A stretch of DNA of 64,000 bases from positions 1-64,000 of the forward strand of contig JAUZRY010000027.1 of the NCBI GenBank assembly GCA_030949995.1, in the 5' to 3' direction. This DNA comes from Ardenticatenia bacterium (GTDB lineage Bacteria > Chloroflexota > Anaerolineae > Ardenticatenales > Ardenticatenaceae). The notes under the pieces were generated by a model. It saw nothing but the letters and a program-made list of their open reading frames with translations. It did no database searches and was not told the DNA's origin. A program made the position numbers and the translations under genes. This document shows, one piece after another, positions 29,683-41,351 of the stretch. The number at the start of each line of letters is the position of its first letter. Positions within the stretch are counted from its first letter, which is position 1.

Positions 29683-30957
29683 ATGGAACAGGTGTACATT
29701 GTCCTGCGCCACCGCGAGATTCCGGACATTGACCAATACGAGACCTACGTAGCCCACGGCGGCTATGAGGGCTTGCGCGTTGCCTTGGAACAGGCACCCG
29801 ACGAGGTGATCGAACTGGTCAAACAGTCCGGCCTGCGTGGCCGTGGGGGGGCTGGCTTCCCGGCCGGCGTCAAGTGGGGTTTCGTGCCCAAGGACGTGTT
29901 TCCCAAATACTTGGTCTGTAACTTCGCCGAGGGCGAGCCGGGCACGTTCAAGGACCGGGAGATCGCCGAGTACAACCCCCATCAGCTCATTGAGGGCATC
30001 ATCATTGCCGCATACGCCATCCAGGCCAACACGGCCTACATCTACCACCGGGGCGAATTCACCTTCGCGGCACAACAACTTCGCCGTGCCATCGCCGCCG
30101 CGCGCGCCCACGGGTGGCTGGGCGAGGACATTCAAGGCACGGGCTTCACGCTCAACATCTATCTTCACCCCGAGGCAGGCGCCTACATCTGCGGCGAGGA
30201 GACCGCTCAGCTCAGCAGCATCGAGGGACACTTGGGCCAACCCCGCCTGAAGCCGCCCTTTCCCGCCACCCATGGCCTGTGGCAGAAACCCACAGTCATC
30301 AACAACGTGGAGACGCTCACCAACTTGCCCATGATCCTGCGCCACGGCGCCGAGTGGTATCGCCAGTGGGGCACGGAACGGACGCCGGGCACGCGCGTCT
30401 ACTGTGTCAGCGGCCACGTGGTCCGCCCGGGCAACTACGAGCTGCCCGCTTCGGTGACGGCACGCGAGCTCATCTTCGAGCATGCCGGGGGCATCTGGAA
30501 GGGCCACCGCCTCAAGGCGTTCATTCCTGGTGGCATGTCCGCCCCCCTCCTCACGCCCGAGCACTTGGACGTGCCCTTAACGTATGACGACTTGGCGGCT
30601 GCCGGGTCGATGGGGGGCTCCGGTGGCGTCATCGTTCTGGACGATCAGACGGACATCGCCTGGGTGATTGCCAAACAGGTGGCCTTTTACAAACACGAAT
30701 CCTGTGGCAAGTGTAGCCCCTGTCGCGAAGGCACCTACTGGCAGAAGATGCTGGCTGACCGCATCCTCTCCGGCCAAGCCTCACGGCGGGATGTGGAGTT
30801 GCTCAAGGCAGTCAGCGATCAGATGACCAACACGTGCTTCTGTCCGCTGGGCGAGGCATCCCGCATGGTCGTGCAGGGAGCCTACAAGTACTTTGCCGAT
30901 GAACTCTACCAGTGGGTGGAGGAACGGCGGCGTGCCGTCGAGCCCGCGGCCGTGTGA
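29683..30957 (+). CDS. nuoF: NADH-quinone oxidoreductase subunit F (NADH- and FMN-binding)
   Basis: 424 residues, catalytic entry point for NADH. FMN/NADH-site motifs GRGGAGFPAGVKW and NFAEGEPGTFKDR are intact, as is the N3 4Fe-4S motif ESCGKCSPCREGT with the fourth Cys in TNTCFCPLG. Length is normal for the family. It lies between nuoE and nuoG with the usual spacing; presence of E, F and G shows that this complex I can oxidise NADH. Confidence 0.97.
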   Translation: MEQVYIVLRHREIPDIDQYETYVAHGGYEGLRVALEQAPDEVIELVKQSGLRGRGGAGFPAGVKWGFVPKDVFPKYLVCNFAEGEPGTFKDREIAEYNPHQLIEGIIIAAYAIQANTAYIYHRGEFTFAAQQLRRAIAAARAHGWLGEDIQGTGFTLNIYLHPEAGAYICGEETAQLSSIEGHLGQPRLKPPFPATHGLWQKPTVINNVETLTNLPMILRHGAEWYRQWGTERTPGTRVYCVSGHVVRPGNYELPASVTARELIFEHAGGIWKGHRLKAFIPGGMSAPLLTPEHLDVPLTYDDLAAAGSMGGSGGVIVLDDQTDIAWVIAKQVAFYKHESCGKCSPCREGTYWQKMLADRILSGQASRRDVELLKAVSDQMTNTCFCPLGEASRMVVQGAYKYFADELYQWVEERRRAVEPAAV

Positions 30958-31005
30958 TGTCGGACAAACCGTCCACCCTCCCAAAACATGGAGCATGAGC
31001 GAACT

Positions 31006-33706
31006 ATGAGCGCGGACAAGGTGACGATCTACGTGAACGGCCGTCCGGTAGAAGCGCCTGCCGGCACAGTCATTGTGGAGGCGGCGAAGGCAGCCGGCGT
31101 GGAGATTCCCGTCTTCTGCTATCACCCGAAGTTGACCCCGGTGGGCATGTGTCGCATGTGCCTGGTAAAGTGGGACAGCCCGCGCGGGGCAAGGACGGCG
31201 CCCCCGAGCTGGACGAGGAGGGCAAGCCGGTGATGCGCTGGTTCCCCAGGCTGATGACGGCGTGTACTACCCCCGTCTCCGAGGGCATGCACACGTCATC
31301 ACCGACGCGCCCGAAGTGGCCAACGCCTGGCGGGGAACGCTGGAGTTCATCCTCACGAGCCACCCGCTCGACTGCCCCGTTTGTGACAAGGGCGGGGAAT
31401 GCCCCCTGCAAGACCTGACCTTCAAGTACGGGCCTGACTTGAGCCGTTTCTACGTGCCCTACAAGATGCACTTTCAGAAGCCCGTTCCCCTGGGCGAGCT
31501 CATCTGGCTCGACCGGGAGCGGTGCATCTACTGCTCCCGCTGCATCCGTTTCTGCGAGGAGATTGCCAACGACCCGGTGTTAGAGTTCGCCGACCGGGGC
31601 CGCGCTCAGGAGATTGTGACCTTCAGCGACCCGCCCTTCGATTCCTACTTCAGCGGCAACACCACCGACATTTGCCCTGTCGGCGCCCTTACCACTGAGG
31701 ACTTCCGCTTCAAGGCGCGTGTCTGGGAACTGCGCAACGTGCCCAGCATCTGCCCCCACTGCCCCGTGGGGTGCAACATCGTGATCGGCGAGCGGGCCGG
31801 CGACATCAAGCGCATCATGCCGCGCGCCAACGAGTGGGTCAACGAGATCTGGATTTGTGATAAGGGGCGTTTTGGCCACCATTTCGTGGGCGCCGATGAT
31901 CGCCTGACGGCCCCACTGATTCGTGGTGAAGATGGCCAATTCCGCGCGGCCACGTGGCCTGAGGCCTTGGACTACGTGGCCAACCGGCTGGCAGCCATTA
32001 TCTCCACCCATGGGCCGCGCGCTGTGGGCGGCATCGCCGGCGCGCGGGCGGCCAATGAAGACCTCTACGTCTTCGTCAAGTTCTTCCGCGACGTGCTCGG
32101 CTCGCCCAACGTGGACCACCGGGTGGCTTGGCCGACCGGCACGGGCATCGAGCAGGCCGTGGCTCACGTGGGCCTGGCCTCAGGATCCAACTTGGCCAGT
32201 TTGGGCCCGGGAAGTCTGATCCTGTTGGTCGGCTCGGACTTGGAGGAAGAACAGCCGGTGAGCTACTTGCGCGTGCGGCGTGCTCGCCGGAACGGGGCCA
32301 CTGTGGTGGTGGCCCAAGCTCGACCGGTGAAGGAGGAGGCTGAGGCCGCTCATCTCCTCAGATACCGAGTTGGTGGTGAAGCTCATGTGATGGCGGCCAT
32401 CCTGAAAGTGGTCCTGGAAGCCCATAAGAACGCCTTGGACAAGCGGTTCAACAAACTGAAGGGCGCCCAACAGGTGCGGGAGGCCGTGGCGGACCTATCC
32501 CTCGATGAGCTGGCTCGCATATCAGGGGTGAGCGCCGAACACATTCGGGCGGTCGCCGAGGTGGTAGTCAACGCGCGCGACGTGGTCATCATGGTAGGGC
32601 GCGAGGCCCTGGTGGGCGCTGAGGAGAACGCGCCAGCCCTGGTGGACGCTGCTGTGGCGCTGTTGGCGGCCACCGGCAAAGCTGGCCAAGTGAACAGCGG
32701 CCTGGTGGCCCTCTGGCCCCACAACAACAGCCAAGGGGCCTGCGACATGGGCGTGTTGCCAGACATGCTTCCCGGGTATCGCCCCGCCGACGAAGCGGGG
32801 GCCACAGTTGATGACATGTTGAGCGGCGCTGCCGACCTGAAGGCCCTCTACATCATGGCGGCCGACCCGGCGAGAGATCGGCCCTCCAGCTTGAACGCAC
32901 TGAAAAACGTGGAGCTTCTCATCGTACAAGACCTGTTCATGACCGAGACAGCACGCTTGGCCCATGTGGTGTTTCCGGCCGCCGCCTTTGCCGAGCGCGC
33001 TGGCTCCTACACGTCGTTGGAACGGCGGGTCCAGCGGACTGAACAGGCCCTGCGGCCGCCCGGCGAGGCCATGCCCGACTGGTGGATCGTGGCCCAACTG
33101 GCCGAACGCTTTGACGCGGCTTGGCCTCCTTACGCCACGGCCGTGGACATCATGAACGAGGTGGCCAAACAGGTCAAGGTCTACAAGGGCATGAGCTACG
33201 ACAAATTGGAGGGAGAACCCGTCTCCTGGTCGACCGTGGCCGGCTACCATCACGTCTACACGGGCACATCCACGCTCAACACGTGGTTTGGGCGAACGTG
33301 GGCCGTTCAGGCCGAGGCCCGTCGTCCCAAATATGCCCTGCGCTGGTCAGGGCTCCGGCCGCCTCGCCACGAGGAAGGCGTGCGCCTCGTGGCCCGTCGC
33401 CGCCTCTACGACCACGGCACCATGATCGCGCGCAGCCACCTGCTCGACCGGCGTCGGGCCCGGCCCGAGGTGCTCATCTCGTCCCAAGAGGCCGCGCGCC
33501 TGGGCTTGGAAGAGCAGGGAGGTGCTGTGCGTGTGCAGGCCAACGGTGTGACGCTGGTGACGGCCGCGCGGGTGGAACCCCGTCTGCCGGCAGATGTGGC
33601 AGTGGTGGCCTGTGATGTGGACGGCACGGCGTGGAACGCGCTCACTGAAGGCGGCGTGCGGGCACCCTTCGGCACGTTGGAAAAGGCAGAGGAGGCCGTG
33701 GAGTGA
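31006..33706 (+). CDS. nuoG: NADH-quinone oxidoreductase subunit G (two frame breaks)
   Basis: Iron-sulfur-rich subunit of about 900 residues after correction. Two one-base losses interrupt it: near 31167-31170, in an A-run after CRMCLVK, and near 31291-31295 after SEGMH. Correcting both gives a continuous chain with the N1b motif (CYHP, GMCRMC, TACTTP), the His-Cys motif CPVCDKGGECPLQD, the N4/N5 set CIYCSRCIRFC and CPVGAL, and the N7-type CPHCPVGC of the molybdopterin-oxidoreductase-like part. ATG 31006 precedes SADKVTIYVNG; ATG 30988 is also possible. Sequence error is the simplest cause of the breaks. Confidence 0.93.
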
Positions 33707-33708
33707 AC

Positions 33709-34734
33709 ATGAGCACCGCCGATGTCGTCGAGATTGTGGTGAAAAGTCTGGTCATCATCTTAGCGTTGCTCACCGGCTTTGCTTACATGACGTGGTTCGA
33801 GCGACGCGTGATTGCCCGTCTGCAATCCCGTGTGGGGCCGAACCGGGTGGGCCCCTCGGGCTTGCTGCAGCCGCTGGCTGACGGCGTGAAGCTGATGTTC
33901 AAGGAGGATATTGTGCCGGCTGAAGCTGATAAGGTGCTCTACCTGCTGGCGCCCCTAGTGACCGTGGTGTCAGCAATCATGGCCTTCGCCATCGTGCCGG
34001 TAGGGCCCTCGGTGACGCTCTTCGGCCGCACTGTTGCCCTCCACTTGGCCGACATGAACATTGCCCTGCTCTACTTCCTGGGCTTGGGCTCCTTGGGGGT
34101 CTACGGGGTGGTGCTTGCTGGTTGGGCGTCCAACAACAAATATGCCCTCTTGGGCGGATTGCGGGCCTCGGCCCAGATGATTTCGTATGAGCTGGCCATG
34201 GGGCTTGCTGTCCTCTCGGTGGTGATGTTGGCCGGGTCACTGAGCCTGGTGGACATTGTGAATGCTCAAGCTGGCGGCCGCTGGTTCATACTGCTCCAGC
34301 CAGTGGCCTTTCTCATCTTCCTCGTCACCATGATCGCCGAGACCAAACGGGCGCCTTTCGACTTGCCTGAGGCCGAGCAAGAGCTGGTGGCCGGCTTTCA
34401 CACCGAGTACAGCGGCATGAAGTTCGCCCTCTTCTTCATGGGCGAGTACATCGCCATGATCGCCATCAGCGGTGTGGCCGTCTCCCTTTTCCTCGGCGGG
34501 TGGCGAGGACCTTTTGCGGAGCAAGTGCCCATCTTGGGTGTGCTCTACTTCTTCGTCAAGCTGGTGGCCTTCCTCTTCTTCTTCGTCTGGCTGCGGGCCA
34601 CCTTACCCCGCTTGCGCTACGACCGCCTGATGCACTTGGGGTGGAAGGTCTTGCTGCCCCTCTCGCTGGCTAACGTGGTGGTGACGGCCATAGCTGTAGT
34701 GGCACGGGACACGGGGTTCTTCGGGCTAGGGTGA
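33709..34734 (+). CDS. nuoH: NADH-quinone oxidoreductase subunit H
   Basis: 341-residue membrane subunit that joins the Q-module to the membrane arm. Diagnostic segments: [19 protein letters not shown] in the first loop, [16 protein letters not shown], and the acidic loop [18 protein letters not shown] with GYHTEY-like [10 protein letters not shown]. About eight helices. ATG 33709 lies just after the nuoG stop with GGAG 5 nt upstream; GTG 33703, overlapping the stop, is an alternative. Confidence 0.96.
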   Translation: MSTADVVEIVVKSLVIILALLTGFAYMTWFERRVIARLQSRVGPNRVGPSGLLQPLADGVKLMFKEDIVPAEADKVLYLLAPLVTVVSAIMAFAIVPVGPSVTLFGRTVALHLADMNIALLYFLGLGSLGVYGVVLAGWASNNKYALLGGLRASAQMISYELAMGLAVLSVVMLAGSLSLVDIVNAQAGGRWFILLQPVAFLIFLVTMIAETKRAPFDLPEAEQELVAGFHTEYSGMKFALFFMGEYIAMIAISGVAVSLFLGGWRGPFAEQVPILGVLYFFVKLVAFLFFFVWLRATLPRLRYDRLMHLGWKVLLPLSLANVVVTAIAVVARDTGFFGLG

Positions 34735-34780
34735 AGGAACATGCATACACGAGAACACACACGGGAAGCCGAGGTGAATC

Positions 34781-35434
34781 ATGTTCGCTCAGATTCTGAA
34801 GGGGTTGCGCACCACGCTGGAGTGGGGGTTGAAGAAACCGGTCACCATTGAATACCCCGACATTAAGCGGCCCGTTTTCGAGCGCTTCCGGGGGCGCCAT
34901 GAGCTCAAGCGTCATCCCAACGGCCTGGAGCGGTGCATTGGGTGCTCCCTCTGTGCGGCGGCCTGCCCGGCTGACGCCATCTACGTGGAGCCGGGCGAGA
35001 ACACGGACGAGGAGCGCTACTCGCCTGGCGAACGCTACGCCAAGCGGTACGAGATCAACATGCTCCGCTGCATCTTTTGTGGCTTCTGTGAAGAAGCGTG
35101 CCCTGTGGACGCCATCGTGTTGGAGCACAACTACGAGATTTCCAGCTACTCCCGAGAGGCCATGATCTACACCAAGGAGATGCTCCTTGTCCCGCCTCCT
35201 CCGGGCGTGCCCGACACCCCACAGCGCACCCCAGCTCCACCGCCCCAGGATATGGAAGCACCGGTGAGCAACCCCCAGCGCGTCGAGCGCACACCTCCTG
35301 GCGGGTACATCACCAGCTATGTGCCGGTGCACGTGGTGGGCGAGGAGGTGCACCCTTGGCTGCTCAACCCGGTTGACGAGGAGGAGCACACTCCTCGTCC
35401 CGCGGAAGCACCCTCAGGCGAGGAGAGAGCATGA
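34781..35434 (+). CDS. nuoI: NADH-quinone oxidoreductase subunit I
   Basis: 217 residues with cluster motifs [14 protein letters not shown] and [14 protein letters not shown]. The N-terminal part [21 protein letters not shown] is the canonical NuoI start. It has a Pro-rich C-terminal tail of about 75 residues ([18 protein letters not shown]...), longer than usual and absent from the copy at 25493. Its stop overlaps the nuoJ start by 4 nt. Canonical position between nuoH and nuoJ. Confidence 0.96.
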   Translation: MFAQILKGLRTTLEWGLKKPVTIEYPDIKRPVFERFRGRHELKRHPNGLERCIGCSLCAAACPADAIYVEPGENTDEERYSPGERYAKRYEINMLRCIFCGFCEEACPVDAIVLEHNYEISSYSREAMIYTKEMLLVPPPPGVPDTPQRTPAPPPQDMEAPVSNPQRVERTPPGGYITSYVPVHVVGEEVHPWLLNPVDEEEHTPRPAEAPSGEERA

Positions 35435-35988
35435 ACGTGCAACTCCTGGTATTCGCCGTGTTGGCCGTGACATCCGTGGCTACAGCGCTGGCCATGATCT
35501 TTGCCCGTAATGCCGTCCACGGTGTGCTCTTCATGGTGGGCAACTTCGCCGCCGTGGCGTTGCTCTACGTGTTGTTGGGCTCTCCCTTCCTGGCAGCGGT
35601 CCAGATTCTGGTCTACGCGGGTGCCATCATGGTGCTCTTCCTCTTCGTGGTGATGCTCATGGGGCCGGAGCCGGCTCCCCTGTGGGAACACATCCCGGGC
35701 CAGCGCCCGTTTGCCCTGCTCTTTGGTCTCCTGTTGGCTGCCGGCCTCATTGTGGCCGTGAATGTGGAGAAGCTCACCGGCGTTCCCGGCATGATGACCC
35801 AAGAGGTGCTGGAGCGCTTGGGGCAGCCCACAGCTCTTGCGCAAACGCTCTTCGAGCGCTACGTGCTTCCCTTCGAGGTGACCTCCTTGCTGCTGCTCAT
35901 CGGCATGATCGGTGCCGTCGTTCTGGCCAAGCGGGAGAAGCACGAACTGCCGGCTGAACAGGCATCGCGTGAGGGAGGAACGGAATGA
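35431..35988 (+). CDS. nuoJ: NADH-quinone oxidoreductase subunit J
   Basis: 185-residue membrane subunit with about five helices. The pi-bulge helix region [21 protein letters not shown] (within a longer hydrophobic run) is characteristic, with FLFVVMLM following. It overlaps nuoI upstream and nuoK downstream by 4 nt each. The C-terminal soluble tail is short. Confidence 0.95.
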   Translation: MNVQLLVFAVLAVTSVATALAMIFARNAVHGVLFMVGNFAAVALLYVLLGSPFLAAVQILVYAGAIMVLFLFVVMLMGPEPAPLWEHIPGQRPFALLFGLLLAAGLIVAVNVEKLTGVPGMMTQEVLERLGQPTALAQTLFERYVLPFEVTSLLLLIGMIGAVVLAKREKHELPAEQASREGGTE

Positions 35989-36290
35989 TAGTGCCGGTCT
36001 CATACTATCTCGTTTTGGGCGCCATTCTGTTCAGCATCGGTGTCACCGGTGTGCTCCTGCGCCGCAACGCCATTATGGTCTTCATGTCCATTGAGCTGAT
36101 GTTGAACGCGGTGAACCTCTCCTTCGTGGCCATGTCCAGGGCCTTGGACTCGTTGGACGGCCAGGTCTTTGTCTTCTTCGTCATGACTGTGGCCGCGGCC
36201 GAAGTGGCCGTGGGGCTTGCCCTGATCGTGGCCATCTTCCGTTCCCTGGGCTCGGCCGACGTGGACGATGCCCACGTGTTGAGAGGATAA
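35985..36290 (+). CDS. nuoK: NADH-quinone oxidoreductase subunit K
   Basis: 101 residues, three membrane helices with the buried acidic residues of this proton-path subunit: [11 protein letters not shown] in helix 2 and [15 protein letters not shown] in helix 3. The N-terminal part [18 protein letters not shown] matches NuoK. It starts within the nuoJ stop (ATGA). Confidence 0.97.
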   Translation: MIVPVSYYLVLGAILFSIGVTGVLLRRNAIMVFMSIELMLNAVNLSFVAMSRALDSLDGQVFVFFVMTVAAAEVAVGLALIVAIFRSLGSADVDDAHVLRG

Positions 36291-36324
36291 TGACCAGCTC
36301 ACTTTCGCCTTCGAGGTGTTTCGC

Positions 36325-38263
36325 ATGGAAGCTCTGCTCTGGGCGTTGCTGCTGATCCCGCTCGCCGGTGCCGTGGTGAACGCATTAGGAGGACGCTGGT
36401 TGCCCCGCCGTGCGACCGGCTGGCTGGCCGCTGGTGCTGTGGGCTTGGCCTTTCTCATCGGCGTGATAGTCACATGGCGCCTGTTGGCCCTGCCGCCTGA
36501 GGAGCGCGCTTACCTCACTCCGGCACTCTACACCTGGGCCCTCGCCGGCCGCTTCGAGGTCCCGGTCAGCCTGCTCTTCGACCCGCTCTCGGCCGTTATG
36601 GTCCTGGTGGTGACCGGTGTGGGACTCCTCATCCACGTCTACTCGCTGGGTTACATGGCCGGTGAACCGGCCGATTACGATTTCCGGCGTTACTTTGTGT
36701 ACCTGAACCTCTTTATTTTCTCCATGCTCCTACTCGTCTTGGGGAGCAACTTCGTGTTGCTCTACGCAGGATGGGAGCTGGTAGGACTCTGTTCGTATCT
36801 GCTGATCAGCTTTTGGTACACGGAGCCACAGAACGCCGCGGCCGGTCGCAAGGCCTTTGTGGTCAACCGGATAGGGGACTTCGCCTTTGCCCTGGGCATC
36901 TTCCTTCTCTGGAGCACCTTCGGCTCCGTGGTGTACGGCGATGTGTTCGAGGCCGTGCACACGGCCGCGCCCCTGACGCTGACGGCCATAACGTTGTTGC
37001 TCTTCGTCGGGTGTACGGGCAAGAGCGCTCAACTGCCCCTCTACGTCTGGCTGCCCGATGCCATGGCCGGCCCCACGCCGGTTTCGGCCCTCATTCACGC
37101 GGCCACCATGGTCACGGCCGGCGTCTACTTGATCGCCCGCGCCAGTGTGCTCTTCGCTGCGGCCACGACCACCTCGGCCATTGTGGCGTGGGTGGGCGTG
37201 TTGACGGCCCTCTTTGCGGCTACCATTGCGCTCGTCCAAGTGGACATCAAGCGGGTGTTGGCCTACTCCACCATCTCCAACTCGGGTACATGTTCTTGGG
37301 CGTGGGCGTGGGAGCGTACGCGGCGGCCATCTTTCACCTGGTCACCCACGCCTTCTTCAAGGCCCTGCTCTTCCTAAGTGCGGGCAGCGTCATGCACGCT
37401 GTGGAACACGGTGCGCACCACGCCGATGATCACGTGGACCCCCAAGACATGCGCCAGATGGGCGGGTTGTGGAACCGCGCCCGCTGGACTGGGCTCACTT
37501 TTCTGGTGGGTTCAGCAGCCCTCGCCGGGCTTCCCCTGACATCGGGCTTCTTCTCCAAGGACGAGATCCTCGCGGGGGCCTTTGTGGAGGGCCATCTCCT
37601 GCTGTACGGTATTGGTCTGCTCACCGCCCTGCTCACAGCCGTCTACAGCTTCCGCCAGTTCTTCTCGTCTTCGCCGGAGAGCCGCGGAGCCAAGCAGCCC
37701 GCCACGCCGCCGAATCTCCCGGCGTGATGTTGGGGCCCCTCGGCGTGTTGGCCGCGTTGGCTTTGGGGGCCGGCCTGGTGTTAGGATGGCCACCGGAGCA
37801 CGGTATCATTCAGACGTGGCTGGAGCCGGCCTTCGCCGCTGCCCGCGAGGGTGGCGGGAAGGCTGAGGCCGGGTTCAACCCGATGATGTTGCTCCTCGTG
37901 AGCAGCGCTGTTGCCTTGGCAGGCGCCGGTCTGGCGTACTTGGCCTACGTGAGGCGCACTGTGGACCCGGTGGCCTTGGGCGCCCGCTTCCGGTCCCTTT
38001 ACGTGCTCCTGTGGAACCGATACTACGTGGACGAGCTCTACGCCCTGCTCTTCGTGCGTCCCTTCTTCGGCCTCGCCCGTTTCCTGGCCGACGTGGTGGA
38101 CAAGCTGGTCATTGACGGCGCCGTCAACGGCGTGGGCACAGTCGCGGCCGGCGTGCACGCCCTCAGCCGCCGGCTGCAAGCCGGTTACGTGCGCGTCTAC
38201 GCCCTCTCGATGGTGGTGGGGGCACTGCTCGTGCTGGGATATTTGGTCTATTGGGGACGCTAA
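36325..38263 (+). CDS. nuoL: NADH-quinone oxidoreductase subunit L (two frame breaks)
   Basis: Distal antiporter-like membrane subunit, about 646 residues after correction. Two single-base losses divide it: near 37280, after LAYSTIS, and near 37664, after YSFRQFF. The middle segment gives [32 protein letters not shown] and the last runs from [12 protein letters not shown] to the C-terminal helices. Key motifs [23 protein letters not shown] and [11 protein letters not shown] are all present. ATG 36325 has GAGGTG six nt upstream. Follows nuoK by 34 nt. Confidence 0.93.
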
Positions 38264-38284
38264 CGCTGAGGTGCGAACGCTGCC

Positions 38285-39801
38285 ATGAACGCCTTAGGAT
38301 TTCCCATTCTTTCGGCCGTCATCTTCTTCCCGCTGTTGGGGGTGTTCTTCATCGCCTTCATCCCGTCCGACCGACCGAAGACGATCGCGCAGGTGGCGTT
38401 CTGGGTCGCAGCCGTTGACTTCTTGCTCTCCCTGATCATCGTGGTCAACTTCGACGCCACGAGTGCCCAGTTCCAGTTCGTGGAATCTCGCCCGTGGATC
38501 ATCCTTTTCGGGGCTCCGGTTGTCACCTATAAACTCGGCGTGGATGGGATCAGCCTCTGGCTGATTCCCCTCACCAGCTTGCTGACAGCAGTTGCTATTC
38601 TCTTCTCGTGGGGAAGCATCGCCCACCGCGTGAAGGAATACTATATGCTGATGCTGGTGCTCTGCACGGCGATGTTGGGCGTCTTCACGGCCTTGGATGT
38701 CTTTCTGTTCTATGTCTTCTGGGAGGCGGTGCTTATCCCCATGTACTTCCTCATTGGCATCTGGGGGGGCGAGCGCCGCCTGTACGCTACCTTGAAATTT
38801 GTCCTGTACACAATGGCCGGCTCGGCCCTGATGTTGGCCACAATTGTTTACCTCGCCTTGGGCATGAGTGGTCAGGTCGGGACCTTGACCTTTGACGTGG
38901 AAGTGTGGTATCAGGTCTTCATTCCGCCCGAGGTACAGCGATGGGCCTTTTTGGCCTTTGCGCTTGCCTTTGCTATTAAGGTCCCCCTGTTTCCCTTCCA
39001 CACATGGCTTCCCGACGCCCACGTGGAGGCCCCCACCGCCGGCTCGGTCATCCTGGCCGGCATCTTGTTGAAGATGGGCACGTATGGGTTTCTGCGCTTC
39101 GCCATGCCCCTCTTTCCCCTGGCGACCCGCGAACTGGCGCCTGTGGTGGCAGGGCTGGCCATCGTGGGCATCCTGTACGGTGGTGCCGTGGCCTTTGCCC
39201 AACGGGACATAAAGAGCCTATCGCCTATTCTTCCGTGAGCCACTTGGGCTTTGTCATGTTGGGCCTCTTTGCCCTCAACGTCGAGGGCATGAGCGGCGGC
39301 GTGTTGCAGATGATCAACCACGGGTTGAGCACGGGGGCGCTCTTCCTGCTGGTGGGAATGATGTATGACCGCCGCCACACACGCCTCATGCGCGCCTACG
39401 GCGGGCTCTGGAAGGTGATGCCCGTGTGCGCGGCCTTCTTCCTCGTCGTGGCCTTGGCCAGCTTAGGCCTGCCCGGCCTCAACGGCTTCGTGGGAGAATT
39501 CCTCATCCTCTTGGGCGCGTTTGGGGCCAACCGATGGTGGGCTGTCTTCGCCACCTTCGGCGTGGTGTTGGCCGCCGTTTACATGCTCTGGCTCTTCGGC
39601 AACGTCTTCTTCGGCCCCATTACGGATCCCGAAAACGCTCAACTTCCTGACTTGGGCCGCCGGGAAGTGTTGACTTTGGTGCCGCTCGTGGCCCTCATCG
39701 TCATGATCGGCGTGGCCCCGAATCTCTTCTTGACCCCCATTCAGCCCAGTGTGCAGGCCTTGGTGGAGCACGTCAACAGCGCAGTCATGGTGATGAGGTG
39801 A
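38285..39801 (+). CDS. nuoM: NADH-quinone oxidoreductase subunit M (one frame break)
   Basis: Antiporter-like membrane subunit, about 505 residues after adding one base near 39219. There AQRDIKSL should continue into IAYSSVSHLGFVML. The uncorrected frame stops at 39238. The first half holds FYVFWEAVLIPMYFLIGIWGG and FPFHTWLPDAHVEAPTAGSV, the second NHGLSTGALFLLVGMMYDRRHTR and GLPGLNGFVGEFLILLGAF, all expected for NuoM. Confidence 0.94.
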
Positions 39802-39805
39802 ACGC

Positions 39806-41251
39806 ATGGAGCGCTTTCTCGCACAGAACTGGACAGTCATCCAACCGGCTCTCTTCTTGGTCTTCACCGGCCTGATCGTCCTGTTGGTGGACCTGTGGCT
39901 CAAGGATGAGGAACGGGATTGGCTCGCCTACTTCTCCCTGATCGGGTTTGGCGGTGCTGAGGTGATCGTCGTCCGGCAGTGGTTGTCCGTTCGCGGCCTG
40001 GAGACATCTCTCACCGGCTTTGGCGGCATGATGGTACTCGACACCTTGGGCCTGCTCTTCCAGATGCTCTTCTTCCTCGTGGGCTTTCTGGCGGTCCTGA
40101 TGGCTCCCGGCTACCTGATGCGCCGTCGCCTGCAGCGGGGTGAATTTTACGCCCTGCTGCTCTTCGCCACGGCCGGCATGAGCCTGCTGGCCGGCGCCCA
40201 AGATCTGATCATGCTCTTCCTGGGCATCGAAGTGCTCAGCATTCCCCTCTACATCTTGGCAGGCTTTGCCAGGCCACGCCTCGACTCCGAGGAAGCGTCG
40301 CTCAAGTATTTCCTGCTGGGCGCTTTTGCCACCGGCTTTCTGCTCTACGGCACGGCCTTACTCTACGGTGCCACGGGCACCACAGCCTTCGAGGGATTGC
40401 GCACCAGCCAAGCAGCGGCCGCACCCCGCGAACACCTGATGTTCATGGCTGGCATGGCGTTGGTGTTGGTCGGGCTTGGGTTCAAGATCTCCATGGCGCC
40501 CTTTCACCAGTGGACGCCCGACGTGTACGAGGGGGCACCTACCCCAGTCACTGCGTTCATGATCGCGGCCACGAAGGCGGGGGGCATGGTGGCCCTCATC
40601 CGCCTGCTCTACTGGGGCTTGGGGCCGGCTGGCGACGTGTGGCGCCCCCTGTTGGCTGCCTTGGCGGCCATTACCATGACGTGGGGGAACGTAGGGGCCC
40701 TCTTGCAGCGCAACATCAAGCGCATGTTGGCCTACTCGAGCATTGCCCACGCCGGATACCTGCTCATCGGCGTGCTCTCCGGCGGCATTGGCTTTGTGGC
40801 CGTCCTCGTCTACCTCTTGATTTACGCCCTTATGAACTTGGGGGCTTTTGGTGTCATCCTCCTCTTGGAGGACGGGAAACGTGAGACCCTCGACATTGAA
40901 GCTTACAGGGGCTTGGCTCGCTTTCACCCTGGTGCGGCCCTGCTAATGAGCATCTTCCTGCTCAGCCTGGCCGGCTTCCCGCCCACGGCCGGGTTCTTCG
41001 GCAAGTTTTTCCTCTTCACGGCGGGCGTCTCGGCCGGGCTGACGTGGCTGGTCATCGTGGCCGTGCTCAACAGCGTGCTCTCCGTCTTCTACTACGCCCG
41101 CGTTATTGTCAAGATGTACATGCAGGAGCCTGTGGAGCCCCCTGCCTTCTCCCGATCCTGGCTGGTGGCTGGCGCGCTGGCGGTAGCCGTGGCAGGCGTG
41201 GTTCTGCTGGGGCTGTATCCGACCGTCGTGGTCCGCCTGATAACGGCCTAA
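39806..41251 (+). CDS. nuoN: NADH-quinone oxidoreductase subunit N
   Basis: 481-residue antiporter-like subunit, intact. Characteristic parts: FLGIEVLSIPLYILAGF, FKISMAPFHQWTPDVYEGAPT, KRMLAYSSIAHAGYLLIG and GFPPTAGFFGKFFLF. It starts 4 nt after the nuoM stop and is the last gene of the complex I operon; a strong hairpin follows at 41258-41280. Confidence 0.97.
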   Translation: MERFLAQNWTVIQPALFLVFTGLIVLLVDLWLKDEERDWLAYFSLIGFGGAEVIVVRQWLSVRGLETSLTGFGGMMVLDTLGLLFQMLFFLVGFLAVLMAPGYLMRRRLQRGEFYALLLFATAGMSLLAGAQDLIMLFLGIEVLSIPLYILAGFARPRLDSEEASLKYFLLGAFATGFLLYGTALLYGATGTTAFEGLRTSQAAAAPREHLMFMAGMALVLVGLGFKISMAPFHQWTPDVYEGAPTPVTAFMIAATKAGGMVALIRLLYWGLGPAGDVWRPLLAALAAITMTWGNVGALLQRNIKRMLAYSSIAHAGYLLIGVLSGGIGFVAVLVYLLIYALMNLGAFGVILLLEDGKRETLDIEAYRGLARFHPGAALLMSIFLLSLAGFPPTAGFFGKFFLFTAGVSAGLTWLVIVAVLNSVLSVFYYARVIVKMYMQEPVEPPAFSRSWLVAGALAVAVAGVVLLGLYPTVVVRLITA

Positions 41252-41257
41252 AACAAG

Positions 41258-41280
41258 CTGGGGGAGACATTCTCCCCCAG
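41258..41280 (+). terminator. Terminator hairpin closing the respiratory supercluster
   Basis: A perfect 10-bp stem (CTGGGGGAGA 41258-41267 with TCTCCCCCAG 41271-41280) and 3-nt loop, seven bases after the nuoN stop. No U-run follows. It also lies at the end of the convergent acyl-CoA synthetase gene. Confidence 0.65.
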
Positions 41281-41351
41281 ACGGCGGGGTAAATCGGGAT
41301 AGAAGCCAGCAGCCCATGGGCACAAGATGTCCCGTGGCATTTACATGGTGG

